The translations under genes were made by a program, and so were the position numbers. Source: Mucilaginibacter xinganensis (GTDB lineage Bacteria; Bacteroidota; Bacteroidia; Sphingobacteriales; Sphingobacteriaceae). Taken from it: 64,000 nt of DNA. The stretch spans positions 2,232,001 to 2,296,000 of the forward strand of contig NZ_CP022743.1 in NCBI RefSeq assembly GCF_002257585.1. Direction: 5' to 3'. The notes beneath the pieces are model-generated. The model saw only the letters and a list, made by a program, of their open reading frames with translations. It was not told the origin of the DNA and made no database searches. Each line of letters opens with the position of its first letter. Position 1 is the stretch's first letter. Shown piece by piece: positions 45,793-55,028 of the stretch.

Positions 45793-46023
45793 TTACTCTG
45801 CCTTTTCTTTTGGGCCGCGTTTGTAAATAATCAGCCCGTTTAAAAAGTTACGCAGGATCTGGTCGCCGCAGGGTTTAAAATTGGGATGATCTTCCTTGCG
45901 AAAGATAGCGCCCAGTTCAGTTTTGGTGATCCTGAAGTTAGCCAGGTTTAAAACCTCTATAATATCATCATCGGTAAAATGCATGGCTACCCTTAGCTTT
46001 TTCATGATATCATTATTGCTCAT
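45793..46023 (-). CDS. Single-domain DUF1456 protein
   Basis: 76 aa protein. NDIMKKLRVAMHFTDDDIIEVLNLANFRITKTELGAIFRKEDHPNFKPCGDQILRNFLNGLI is one DUF1456 (YehS-type) unit. E. coli YehS has two copies in ~156 aa; here a single copy is complete. Function unknown. It follows the helicase gene on the same strand by 16 bases, so it is probably co-transcribed and may also relate to RNA. Confidence 0.85.
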   Translation of the reverse strand: MSNNDIMKKLRVAMHFTDDDIIEVLNLANFRITKTELGAIFRKEDHPNFKPCGDQILRNFLNGLIIYKRGPKEKAE

Positions 46024-46039
46024 ATCTGTTTTGTTATGG

Positions 46040-47341
46040 TTATATTGAAATTTCGATTTTAACTTTTTTATTTTTTATTTTTTCGGCTTTCAGCAGTTCA
46101 ACGGTTCGTTTGGCGCGGTTTCGCTTAACTGCAGCATAGGATGAATGATCCAGCACTTCTATCAGGCCCAGGTCTTCTTTTGCCAGTTCGCCTTTCTGTA
46201 ACAGTAAACCAACAATATCAACCTTGTTGATTTTGTCTTTCTTTCCCGCGCCTATATATATGGTTACCCAGGGTGCTGGTTTTGGTACCGGCAGGTCGGC
46301 CGGCAATACCTCAATTTCAGGCTCCTGTTCCAGGTACTTCAGTTTTTCGTCTTCTGTTAATATCAAATAGGCTGTTCCTTTGGCATGCATCCTGGCTGTG
46401 CGGCCATTGCGGTGCAAAAAGGCCTCTTCATTATGCGGAAGCTGATAGTGTACAACATATTCAATTTCAGGAATGTCCAGCCCTCTTGAAGCAAGGTCGG
46501 TAGTTATCAGCAGCCGGTGGCTTCCGTTCCTGAATTTCAACAAGGCGCGCTCCCGGTCTTCCTGCTCCATTTTACCGTGAAAAATATCATGCACCAGCCC
46601 CCGTTCCCATAAAAGCTCGCTTATGCGCTCAACGGCGTCGCGGTGATTGCAAAATACCAGGGTAGCTTTATCCCCGATCAGACAAAGCAAAGAAAATAAC
46701 GTATCAAGCTTATCAGCAGCGGGTGATATGACCGCTTTTAATTTAAGATCAGGAACATTTGTTTCATTTTGAAGGAAATCAACTTCAGTAGGGTTCTTAA
46801 TCCCGGTGAATGAAGGGATCTCATCCATTTTGGTGGCTGATGTAAGGATGCGTTTGTTTAAATTACCAAGTTGCCTGATGATATAAGTCATGTCTTCCTG
46901 GAAACCAAACTCAAGCGCTTTATCAAACTCATCCAAAATCAATGTTTTTATGGTGCTTGTAGTAAAGCTCTCGCGGCGCAGGTGATGGCCAATTCTACCC
47001 GGCGTGCCAACTAATACCGCAGGTGGCTGCGAAAGGTTATTCCGCTCAATTTTTACGGGATGCCCGCCATAACAAACGTTTACCTTAAAGCCGCTGCCTA
47101 TCGCCTTAAAAACCTGCTCTATTTGTAAAGCCAGTTCTCTTGACGGTACAAGGATCAATGCCTGCACGGTTGAGATATTTTCATCAAGCAATGATAGTAA
47201 AGGCAGTAAAAAGCCAAGTGTTTTTCCCGATCCGGTTGGAGAAAGTAAAATCACATCCCCTTTCTTCGCGGCATCAAGTGCAGCATACTGCATTTTGTTT
47301 AATTCGGAGATCTTTAACTTTTCTAACGCTTGCTTTATCAT
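46040..47341 (-). CDS. DEAD-box RNA helicase, DbpA-like
   Basis: 433 aa. Motifs: Q motif MQYAALDAAKKGD, Walker A SPTGSGKT (34-41), LVPSREL, TPGRIG, DEFD (137-140, in place of DEAD), TSAT, LITTDLASRGLDIP and HRNGRTARM (in place of HRxGRTGR). A C-terminal DbpA RNA-binding domain (PAPWVTIYIGAGKKDKINKVDIVGLLL, then VKRNRAKRTVELL) is present, which in E. coli DbpA targets 23S rRNA hairpin 92. Involvement in ribosome assembly is inferred. Confidence 0.9.
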   Translation of the reverse strand: MIKQALEKLKISELNKMQYAALDAAKKGDVILLSPTGSGKTLGFLLPLLSLLDENISTVQALILVPSRELALQIEQVFKAIGSGFKVNVCYGGHPVKIERNNLSQPPAVLVGTPGRIGHHLRRESFTTSTIKTLILDEFDKALEFGFQEDMTYIIRQLGNLNKRILTSATKMDEIPSFTGIKNPTEVDFLQNETNVPDLKLKAVISPAADKLDTLFSLLCLIGDKATLVFCNHRDAVERISELLWERGLVHDIFHGKMEQEDRERALLKFRNGSHRLLITTDLASRGLDIPEIEYVVHYQLPHNEEAFLHRNGRTARMHAKGTAYLILTEDEKLKYLEQEPEIEVLPADLPVPKPAPWVTIYIGAGKKDKINKVDIVGLLLQKGELAKEDLGLIEVLDHSSYAAVKRNRAKRTVELLKAEKIKNKKVKIEISI

Positions 47342-47529
47342 TTGCTGTAAAGATACAGAATAAAGAAATAGCGCAACCGACGGCAGCGTGTTGTTATAAC
47401 TTCATTAATTTTAAGATCATCATACCTGATCCTTATCCCGAACGCTAAAAAATATTTATTAAATGCTCAAAGCCTGGTTATTTATTAAACTAATTGTTCT
47501 AAATTAGGATTACCTTAAAATACATCACG

Positions 47530-47916
47530 ATGAAAAAGATTAATATTATCTACTGGATCTCAAACGGCTTATTGATGGCGCTGATGCTGAGTTCAGCAAT
47601 CCCGGGCGTTATGGGTACTGCCGACTCGCAGGCATTTGTTGTTACACATTTGCATTATCCAACTTATTTTGGAGCGCTGTTGGGCGCAGCAAAAATTTTA
47701 GGGGTTATCGCTTTAATTATTCCGGGCTATCCAACAATAAAAGAGTGGGCATACGCCGGCTTTGCTTTTGACCTGATGTTCGCTTTATCTTCATTTATTC
47801 CAGTGGGTGATCCGTTTAAAGGCTGGGCACCATTTATTGTCTTTTTTGCATTATTTATAATTTCTTATACTTATTACCGCAAACGCATAACGGCGAAGGC
47901 TGCCGGCATTTCCTGA
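47530..47916 (+). CDS. DoxX-like membrane protein
   Basis: 128 aa, four hydrophobic segments: IYWISNGLLMALMLSSAIPGVMG, YPTYFGALLGAAKILGVIALIIP, EWAYAGFAFDLMFALSSFIPVG and FIVFFALFIISYTYY. The pattern fits the DoxX-like_family (PF13564) rather than the shorter DoxX at 8174. Function unknown. The MATE gene starts nine bases after its stop, suggesting an operon. Confidence 0.8.
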   Translation: MKKINIIYWISNGLLMALMLSSAIPGVMGTADSQAFVVTHLHYPTYFGALLGAAKILGVIALIIPGYPTIKEWAYAGFAFDLMFALSSFIPVGDPFKGWAPFIVFFALFIISYTYYRKRITAKAAGIS

Positions 47917-47924
47917 ATTCTCCT

Positions 47925-49337
47925 ATGAACGAATATACATCTACCCATAAAATAAAACGTTTTTTCTCTTTATTAAAACAGGCGATAGCAGGGAGCGAAC
48001 AGGATTACACAACAGGCAGCATCCGCAAGGCAGTATTTCTGCTGGCCATCCCCATGATTATGGAAATGATGATGGAGTCTGTTTTTGCGGTGGTTGATAT
48101 TTTTTTTGTAGGCAAACTTGGCAATGAGGCCGTAGCCACGGTTGGGCTAACGGAGTCGGTCCTTAGCCTGGTTTATTCAGTGGCAATTGGTTTAAGCATG
48201 GCGGCAACTGCGCTGGTTGCCCGCAGGGTGGGCGAAAAAAATCTTTCGGAAGCTGCACACGCAGGCATGCAGACAATTGTATTTGCCATCGGTCTCTCGG
48301 TTATTATTGCCGCTACAGGCGTTTATGCCGCAGAAGACATCTTGCGCCTGATGGGGGCAAATAAGAAAATGATTGCTGACAATATTGTTTACACCCGCAT
48401 CATGTTCGGCGGCAACATTGTGATCATGCTGCTGTTTCTCATTAACGGTATTTTTAGGGGAGCGGGCGATGCCAGTATTGCCATGCGCAGCCTCTGGATA
48501 GCAAATATTTGCAATATTATCCTTTGCCCTTTGCTTATTTACGGGTGGGGGCCAGTTCCTGCTTTAGGTTTAAAGGGAGCGGCCATTGCCACCACATTTG
48601 GGCGGGGAATAGGCGTTTTGTACCAGCTTTATCGCCTTTTCATCCGTAAAGGGTTGCTGAATTTTTATGCGCATCAGTTACGGCCAAGTCGCGTGTTATT
48701 GCTGCAAATTGTAAAAATAGGGAGCACCGGTACCATCCAGTTCCTGGTCAGTTCAGCAAGCTGGATCTTCCTTGCGCGCTTAATGGCCGATTTTCATGAA
48801 GCCGCTATGGCCGGGTACCAGGTATCAATCCGCCTGCTTATATTTTTCCTGCTCCCGGCATGGGGTATGAGTAATGCGGCCGCAACGCTAACGGGTCAAA
48901 ATCTTGGGGCCGGCAAACCGGAACGCGCAGAGCAAAGTGTTTGGACAACCGCAGGATATACCATGATATTTATGGTGTGTGTGAGCCTGTTCTTTTTCCT
49001 GTTCGGTACGCCTGTGGTTAATTTCATGAACAGCGATCCGCTGGCCAGGCACTATGCCATCCAGTCGTTACGGATTATAAGCCTGGGATATGTTTTCTTC
49101 GGTATTGAAATGGTGATGATGAACGCCTTTAACGGGGCAGGAGATACCCGGACGCCAACCTATGTTAACCTGATAGCCTTCTGGCTTTTCCAGATTCCGC
49201 TGGCCTTTTTTTTAAGTAAATATTATATCAAAGAACCTAAAGGGGTTTTTTATGCAATCCTGGTATCACAGGTGGTAGCTGCGGCTTTAAGCTATTTTTT
49301 GTTTAAAAAAGGAAGCTGGAAAACTGTAAAGGTTTAA
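47925..49337 (+). CDS. MATE-family efflux transporter
   Basis: 470 aa transporter with about twelve helices. Typical sequence: IRKAVFLLAIPMIMEMMMESVFAVVDIFFVGKLGNEAVATVGLTESVL, VARRVGEKNLSEAAHAG, and in the second half LPAWGMSNAAATLTGQNLGAGKPERAEQSVW, EMVMMNAFNGAGDTRTPTYVNL. The NorM/DinF-type cation antiporter exports drugs or natural metabolites with Na+ or H+. Substrate unknown. It follows a DoxX-like gene. Confidence 0.93.
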   Translation: MNEYTSTHKIKRFFSLLKQAIAGSEQDYTTGSIRKAVFLLAIPMIMEMMMESVFAVVDIFFVGKLGNEAVATVGLTESVLSLVYSVAIGLSMAATALVARRVGEKNLSEAAHAGMQTIVFAIGLSVIIAATGVYAAEDILRLMGANKKMIADNIVYTRIMFGGNIVIMLLFLINGIFRGAGDASIAMRSLWIANICNIILCPLLIYGWGPVPALGLKGAAIATTFGRGIGVLYQLYRLFIRKGLLNFYAHQLRPSRVLLLQIVKIGSTGTIQFLVSSASWIFLARLMADFHEAAMAGYQVSIRLLIFFLLPAWGMSNAAATLTGQNLGAGKPERAEQSVWTTAGYTMIFMVCVSLFFFLFGTPVVNFMNSDPLARHYAIQSLRIISLGYVFFGIEMVMMNAFNGAGDTRTPTYVNLIAFWLFQIPLAFFLSKYYIKEPKGVFYAILVSQVVAAALSYFLFKKGSWKTVKV

Positions 49338-49370
49338 GCGTGTTTAAATGATAAAATAAATTCACTTATT

Positions 49371-49589
49371 ATGGTAGAAATATTCAGAACTAACGTGAAA
49401 AATAAAAAATTAGCCGTTAAGGTAATCAAGGCCTTAAAATTGCATTTGCCGGCCCTCTATTTCAATTTTGATCTTGACGATTGCGACCGCATTTTGCGGG
49501 TACAAAGTAATGACCACCCTGTGGAATGTTTCAAAATATTGCAAATTGTTAAATCACTTTCAATTGAGATCAGCGTTTTTGAAGACTAA
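49371..49589 (+). CDS. Hypothetical 72 aa protein
   Basis: Not recognised. Alternating strand-helix-strand-strand-helix-strand pattern (VEIFRTNV, KKLAVKVIKALKLHL, LYFNFDLDDCDRILRV, VECFKILQIVKSLS, IEISVFED) suggests a ferredoxin-like fold similar to HMA or ACT domains, but there is no CxxC metal motif. It starts 33 bases after the MATE gene; a ligand-sensing role would be speculation. Confidence 0.6.
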   Translation: MVEIFRTNVKNKKLAVKVIKALKLHLPALYFNFDLDDCDRILRVQSNDHPVECFKILQIVKSLSIEISVFED

Positions 49590-49612
49590 AAGATAAAATT
49601 GGGGGGCGAAGC

Positions 49613-50236
49613 TCAATTCGCCATTTTTATTTTGATAACTATCTTTTTAACCAGGTCAAACCCGGCAACTTTTATGTTGGGGCGATGCACGTCTGACGGA
49701 AAAAACAGGAAAAACGCAGCAGGTGTTGCTATATAGTACTGGCCTTCCGCATTATAATTTGCACTATCCTTTTCTTCGCTGTATGGTTTGGTAACCGTTG
49801 CCTTAGCCAGCGTTGCAACCCCAATAGTTTCCTGTCCCTTTATTACATATTGAAGGTCAATATAATTTCTGTGCGACTCCCACGCAGAATGCTCAAATTC
49901 CTTTGACGGTGCTTCAGTTACCGTTGCGAATACATTGGTTCCGTCTATCGGGTATTTGCCCGGCTTTAAGGTGGTAAGGTCGCTGTCTCTTAAAAATGCA
50001 AAAGCTTTTTCCCAAAGCGGTTGGTTTTTATGGTACTGTTCTGCAAATGCCACCTTGTTGACCGATGGATTCAGGTCAGGTTTAAATCCATTTTTCCACT
50101 CATTTTTATTTATCCATTCCATAGCGCTCTTTTCAGTCCAGCTGTTTTTTGCCTGTTCCTGTGCAAAAGAACGAAAAGATGAGAAAGAAAAAAAGGAAAC
50201 TAATAGCAGGATTCTAAAATTCATAGCTGGTTTCAT
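49613..50236 (-). CDS. Exported YhcH/YjgK/YiaL-family protein
   Basis: 207 aa cupin-like protein with a signal peptide (MNFRILLLVSFFSFSSFRSFAQ); M1 at 50236 or M5 at 50224 may be the start. The body has YPIDGTNVFATVTEAPSKEFEHSAWESHRNYIDLQYVIKGQETIGVA and AAFFLFFPSDVHRPNIKV, the beta-jelly-roll motifs of the YhcH/DUF386 family with histidines for a metal. E. coli relatives are linked to sialic acid and uronate metabolism. Divergent from kduI, so it may belong to the same uronate pathway. Confidence 0.85.
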   Translation of the reverse strand: MKPAMNFRILLLVSFFSFSSFRSFAQEQAKNSWTEKSAMEWINKNEWKNGFKPDLNPSVNKVAFAEQYHKNQPLWEKAFAFLRDSDLTTLKPGKYPIDGTNVFATVTEAPSKEFEHSAWESHRNYIDLQYVIKGQETIGVATLAKATVTKPYSEEKDSANYNAEGQYYIATPAAFFLFFPSDVHRPNIKVAGFDLVKKIVIKIKMAN

Positions 50237-50394
50237 GGCGTAAAAGGTTTTAATTTGGCAATGTAATTTAGTTTAATTTGCAGAAACTATTTTAGCTTTT
50301 TTGAACAGGCAAATAGTAACTTTGAGTTGTTAACCCTTATTTGCTAATCACCCTTTTTTAAATATTTACAAACATCTAACCCATAAATAGCCTT

Positions 50395-51223
50395 GAAAGT
50401 TTTACATAGCGTACATCCCGAAGATTTTAAAACTTATGATACCGCTTTAATAAGAGAACGTTTTTTAATTGATGGCACCGTGCAAACAGATGTTATTAAT
50501 TGTGTTTACACCCATTATGACCGCATGATTGTTGGTACGGCAAACCCGGTTAACGGGGAGCTTATGTTAGAAAACTACTCAAACCTGAAGGCTGATTGTT
50601 TTTTAGAGCGCAGGGAAATAGGGATAATTAATGTTGCGGGTGACGGAACCATTATTGCTGACGGGCAGGCTTATGAGCTTAAAAAGTTTGATTGTTTATA
50701 TATTGGCAAAGGGGTAAAACAGGTTTTGTTTTCGAGCAAAAGCAGCATGCATCCCGCTGTTTTTTATATGCTTTCGGCACCGGCGCATAAGGCTTACCCC
50801 ACTACCTTTATGGCAATAAGTGATGCTGCGAAAGTTGAAGCAGGTGATGTTGCGACTGCTAACCTGCGTACCATCAATAAGTATATCCATGCAGATGGCA
50901 TTAAAAGTTGCCAGCTGGTAATGGGGCTTACTATTTTAAAACCCGGCAGCGTTTGGAATACTATGCCCCCTCATACGCATGACCGGCGGATGGAGGCTTA
51001 TTTTTATTTTGATTTACCGGAAGGCCAAAAAATTGTGCATTACATGGGGGAAGGAAAAGAAACCCGCCATATTATGGTAAATAATTACGACGCCGTTGTG
51101 TCGCCGCCATGGAGCATTCATGCCGGCAGCGGTACCAGCAATTACAATTTTATATGGGGTATGGCCGGAGAAAATCTGGATTATACAGACATGGATGCAA
51201 TTTCAATAAGCGATTTAAGGTAG
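50395..51223 (+). CDS. kduI: 5-keto-4-deoxyuronate isomerase (KduI)
   Basis: 276 aa cupin from a TTG start near 50393-50395 (KVLHSVHPEDFKTYD). The family motifs match E. coli KduI closely: YFLERREIGIINVAGDG-like segment, NTMPPHTHDRRMEAYFYFDLPEGQ with the zinc-binding histidines and Glu, ETRHIMVNNYDAVVSPPWSIHAGSGTSNYNFIWGMAGEN and the final DMDAISISDLR. It converts 5-keto-4-deoxyuronate to 3-deoxy-D-glycero-2,5-hexodiulosonate in pectin, alginate-like and uronate breakdown; E. coli KduI also handles hexuronates. A TAACTTTG box (50317-50324) lies upstream. Confidence 0.95.
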
Positions 51224-51310
51224 CAGGAGATCACTGGCTATTAAAATAAAACTAAAAATTAAACATAAATAATAACTTAAAAATAAGTCTTGAATCTTTA
51301 CTCAAGGTTC

Positions 51311-52141
51311 ATGGCGCTTACAGATATGTCAGATAAATTTTCATTAAGCGGAAAAGTAATTGTTGTAACCGGCGGTACAGGTATTTTGGGCAATGCATTT
51401 GTTAACGGTATTGTTGAGGCCGGCGGAACGGTAGGGATATTAGGCCGTAACCAGGCAGTAGCAGAAGAGCGTGCTGCAACCATTAACGCAAACGGGGGCA
51501 AAGCCATTGCTTTAGTTGCCGATGTAATGAAGATTGATGAACTGGTAGCAGCGAAAACCAAAATTATAGATACCTATGGCAGGATTGATGGCCTGGTGAA
51601 CGGTGCAGGCGGCAATATGCCACAGGGGGTTTTGCAGCCCGAGGAAGATATTTTTAGCATGAACCTGCAGGGGATGAAAGAAGTGCTTGATTTAAACCTT
51701 TGGGGTACTATAAATCCTACACAGGTTTTTGGAGATGCAATTGCCAAAACCGGCAAGGGAAGTATCGTTAATATATCTTCCATGAATTCAAAGCGGGCCA
51801 TCACTAAGGTATTGGGTTATAATATGGGCAAAGCGGCGGTTGATTGTTATAATCAATGGTTTGCTGTTGAGCTGGCTAACCGTTATGGTGATGCCATCAG
51901 GATGAATGCCCTGGCGCCAGGTTTTTTCCTGACCGAACAAAACCGCAATTTACTAACCTTGCCCGAAGGAGGTTATACCGACAGGGGAAGTAAAGTAATA
52001 AGAAATACACCTTTTAAAAGGTTCGGGCATCCGGATGAACTGATAGGCGCGATAGTTTGGCTGCTAAGTGATGCATCTGCTTTTGTGACCGGTTCAATGA
52101 TCTGTGTGGATGGTGGGTTTTCTATTTTTGGCGGCGTGTAA
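51311..52141 (+). CDS. SDR-type D-mannonate oxidoreductase-like enzyme
   Basis: SDR of 276 aa from ATG 51311; a TTG at 51290 would add seven residues. VIVVTGGTGILGNAFV is the NAD motif; catalytic Ser in NISSMNSKRAITKVLGYNMGK with Y and K. The sequence NALAPGFFLTEQNRNLLTLPEGGYTDRGSKVIRNTPFKRFGHPDEL strongly recalls Bacillus YjmF (SDR UxuB), which reduces D-fructuronate to D-mannonate. The KduD function is an alternative given the adjacent kduI, 88 bases upstream. Together they process uronate-derived keto sugars. Confidence 0.88.
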   Translation: MALTDMSDKFSLSGKVIVVTGGTGILGNAFVNGIVEAGGTVGILGRNQAVAEERAATINANGGKAIALVADVMKIDELVAAKTKIIDTYGRIDGLVNGAGGNMPQGVLQPEEDIFSMNLQGMKEVLDLNLWGTINPTQVFGDAIAKTGKGSIVNISSMNSKRAITKVLGYNMGKAAVDCYNQWFAVELANRYGDAIRMNALAPGFFLTEQNRNLLTLPEGGYTDRGSKVIRNTPFKRFGHPDELIGAIVWLLSDASAFVTGSMICVDGGFSIFGGV

Positions 52142-52337
52142 TTGTCATTTTAAAGCGTTCTCAAAGCTGTTTTGAGTGGGGGCAGGATTGTTGTTTAATG
52201 AGCGTTATTGTAACAAACCTATGGTAACTTGGTTAACTTATAATCAAATATGCATACATTAGTGTACCAATGACAGGTTTTCGCAGAATGTGAACCCTGG
52301 CGACCTATACAACTTGTAACCACTATAGCGAAGCACT

Positions 52338-53615
52338 ATGATGAACAAATGGCGTTTTTTATTATTGCCGGTTTTGTTTTTTAATCTTAACGCCTTTTCC
52401 CAGGGAAACATATTGCTGCTTGGTAACCCCGCAGCCGAAAAGGTATCAGCCGAACGATTACAGCGGTTAGACCGGCTGATCAAACAATATGTAGACTCGG
52501 GCTGGGTTGTTGGTGCCGATGCATTTATAGCCCGGAACGGAAAGATAATTTACAACAAATCCTTCGGGATGGCTGACGCGGAAAAAAAGGTCCCGATGCA
52601 GACCGATCATATTTTTCGGATAGCTTCACAAACCAAGGCTATTACCAGCGTTGCGGTAATGATGCTTTATGAGGAAGGCAAGTTCCTGCTTGACGACCCT
52701 ATTTCAAAATATATCCCTTCATTTGCCCACCCAAAAGTATTGGCCGCCTTCAACCCTAAAGATTCAAGCTATACAACTGTTGCCGCCCGGCGTGAGATTA
52801 CTATCCGCGATTTGCTGACCCATACTTCGGGTATTGATTACGCACAGATAGGGTCGGCTAATATGAGAGCCATATATGCTAAGAACGGCATTTATGCCGG
52901 TTTTGTTTATGATAAACGGTTGCTGGCGGATGCAATTAACAAATTAGGTACTTTACCGCTGGTACACCAACCCGGCGAGCGTTTTACATACGGTTTAAAT
53001 ATTGATGTGCTGGGATACCTGGTTGAAAAATTATCAGGCAAAAGTCTTGACCAGTTTTTTAAAGAAAGGATCTTCAATCCCCTGGGGATGAATGATACCT
53101 ACTTTTACTTACCGCCGGAAAAATATTCAAGGCTGGTGCCGGTTTATACCACCGGCAAGTTGAATCGCCTTGTTAAAGCGGATGGCAATACTTTTCCTGG
53201 CGTTAACTGGGATTATCCCAAAACTGCCGGTACCTATTATGCAGGTGGTGCGGGGCTTAGTTCAACAACAAAGGATTATGCTGCTTTTTTGCAAATGATG
53301 CTCAACGGAGGTGTTTATAATGGACACAGATTATTGGCAAGGCACACCGTCGAAATAATGACGATGAATCAGATTGGGAACTTGAATTTGGATAGAAATA
53401 AGTTTGGCCTTGGCTTTGAACTGGCTACTAAAGACGGGCAGGCTAAGCTGGGTCAAACCGAAGGCTCATTTAGCTGGGGAGGTTTTTACGGTACTGTTTA
53501 CTGGGCCGATCCGAAGGAGCGAATGGTGTGCCTGCTGTATGTACAGGAATGGCCTTACCCTCATGGCGAATTATCAGATAAATTTAAGGTGCTGGTTTAT
53601 TCGGCGCTGGAATAA
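52338..53615 (+). CDS. Exported serine hydrolase (class C beta-lactamase family)
   Basis: 425 aa with a signal peptide (residues ~1-22, MMNKWRFLLLPVLFFNLNAFSQ). Catalytic S97-x-x-K100 in RIASQTKAI; the Tyr motif is probably FTYGLNIDVLG; the third motif region near FYGTVYW replaces KTG. Family members act on D-Ala-D-Ala peptides, esters or lactams; the sequence does not distinguish. It lies between the SDR gene (196 bases upstream) and the oxidoreductase gene (40 bases downstream), possibly in the same transcript. Confidence 0.88.
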   Translation: MMNKWRFLLLPVLFFNLNAFSQGNILLLGNPAAEKVSAERLQRLDRLIKQYVDSGWVVGADAFIARNGKIIYNKSFGMADAEKKVPMQTDHIFRIASQTKAITSVAVMMLYEEGKFLLDDPISKYIPSFAHPKVLAAFNPKDSSYTTVAARREITIRDLLTHTSGIDYAQIGSANMRAIYAKNGIYAGFVYDKRLLADAINKLGTLPLVHQPGERFTYGLNIDVLGYLVEKLSGKSLDQFFKERIFNPLGMNDTYFYLPPEKYSRLVPVYTTGKLNRLVKADGNTFPGVNWDYPKTAGTYYAGGAGLSSTTKDYAAFLQMMLNGGVYNGHRLLARHTVEIMTMNQIGNLNLDRNKFGLGFELATKDGQAKLGQTEGSFSWGGFYGTVYWADPKERMVCLLYVQEWPYPHGELSDKFKVLVYSALE

Positions 53616-53655
53616 TTTAAACCTGCTCCGAGCATCTAACTATATCAATTATAAT

Positions 53656-54987
53656 ATGCTTAACAGAAGAACATTTATTAAAACAACCTCAATTGCCGGG
53701 ACCACTTTTTTGTTGGCACCGCAACTGGGCAAAGCAGCCGGTTTTTTTAAAGGATCGCCAAATGAAAAGGTGGTGTTAGGTATGATGGGTACCCATAGCC
53801 GCGGCCTTTACCTGGCGCAAAACTTCGCTAAAATTCCAAATACCGAGATCGGTTTTGTTTGTGATGTTGATTCAAAAGTTGTTGAAAGTACCATAGCTGA
53901 TATTTATAAACGCACAGGCAAAAAGCCGGAAGGGTTTACCGATATCCGAAAGTTACTGGAGAAGAAGGACGTAGATGCCATTGTAATAGCGGCACCTGAT
54001 CATTGGCATGCGCCTGCCGCCATAATGGCTTGCCAGGCCGGCAAAGATGTTTATGTTGAAAAGCCATGCAGCCATAATCCGCATGAAGGTGAATTGCTGG
54101 TAGCTGCTTCAAAAAAGTATAATCGGCTTGTACAAATGGGCAGTCAGCGCCGCTCTTTCAATAATGTGCAGCAAATGATCAAGGAATTGCATAGTGGCGT
54201 AATTGGCCGTGCTTATTATGCAAAAGGATGGTACACCAACCACCGGGAAAGTATCGGCATTGGTAAGCAGGTTGCCGTACCTTCAAACTTAAACTATGAG
54301 CTATGGCAGGGGCCGGCACCGCGAAGGGCTTACCAGGATAACCTGATCCATTATAACTGGCACTGGTTCTGGAACTGGGGGACCGGCGAGGCCCTGAATA
54401 ACGGCACCCATGAATTGGACGTGATCCGATGGGGATTAGGTGTTGATTTTCCTGATAAAGTTGTTTCAACGGGTGGCCGTTTTCATTTTAAGGATGATTG
54501 GCAAACGCCCGATACGCAAAATATATTATATAATTTCCCCAATAATACGGCTGCCGAATGGGAGGGGAGAAGCTGCAATGGTTATAATATGGAGGGCTTA
54601 GGGCGAGGTGTCATATTTTATGGTGATAAAGGAACGCTGTTTTATACCGGCGGGAATGGCTACAAGATTTATGACGGCGATAATAAGCTTGTTCGCGAGG
54701 TAAAGGACGATGTTCCGGTGGATGCAACCAATAAGGTGAGCCCAACGGAAGCGCTGGACGGCATGCACATGAAGAATTTTATTGAATCTGTGCAGGGGAA
54801 GGCAAAACTAAACTGCCCTATTGAAACCGGGTTTAAATCAACCTTGTTGCCGCAGCTTGGGAATATTTCATACCGGATGGATAGGGTTCTGCATATTAAC
54901 CCGGAGAACGGGCATATAATGAATGATCTTGAAGCGATGAAGCTTTGGAGCAGAGAATATCAAAAAGGCTGGGAGCCGAAAGTATAA
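53656..54987 (+). CDS. Tat-exported Gfo/Idh/MocA oxidoreductase
   Basis: 443 aa NAD(P)-dependent oxidoreductase. ATG 53656 opens a twin-arginine signal (NRRTFIKTTSIAGTTFLLAPQLGKAAG), so the N-terminal extension of the longer open frame (from 53404) is not native. NAD motif GMMGTHSRGLYLAQNF, then DVYVEKPCSHNPHEG with the family's EKP lysine, then GTGEALNNGTHELDVIRWGLGVDFPDKV. Homologues oxidise or isomerise sugar derivatives in the periplasm. It precedes a double DUF1080 protein by about 40 bases; the pair is frequent in Bacteroidota. Confidence 0.92.
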   Translation: MLNRRTFIKTTSIAGTTFLLAPQLGKAAGFFKGSPNEKVVLGMMGTHSRGLYLAQNFAKIPNTEIGFVCDVDSKVVESTIADIYKRTGKKPEGFTDIRKLLEKKDVDAIVIAAPDHWHAPAAIMACQAGKDVYVEKPCSHNPHEGELLVAASKKYNRLVQMGSQRRSFNNVQQMIKELHSGVIGRAYYAKGWYTNHRESIGIGKQVAVPSNLNYELWQGPAPRRAYQDNLIHYNWHWFWNWGTGEALNNGTHELDVIRWGLGVDFPDKVVSTGGRFHFKDDWQTPDTQNILYNFPNNTAAEWEGRSCNGYNMEGLGRGVIFYGDKGTLFYTGGNGYKIYDGDNKLVREVKDDVPVDATNKVSPTEALDGMHMKNFIESVQGKAKLNCPIETGFKSTLLPQLGNISYRMDRVLHINPENGHIMNDLEAMKLWSREYQKGWEPKV

Positions 54988-55028
54988 GAACCAAAAACAT
55001 ACAAATAACAAGTAATATCTGTAATAGA

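Noticed and set aside
53404..53655. Long open frame extending the Gfo/Idh/MocA gene upstream
   Set aside because: The extension overlaps the serine hydrolase gene in another frame, and the twin-arginine signal begins at 53656, so this is an out-of-frame shadow.
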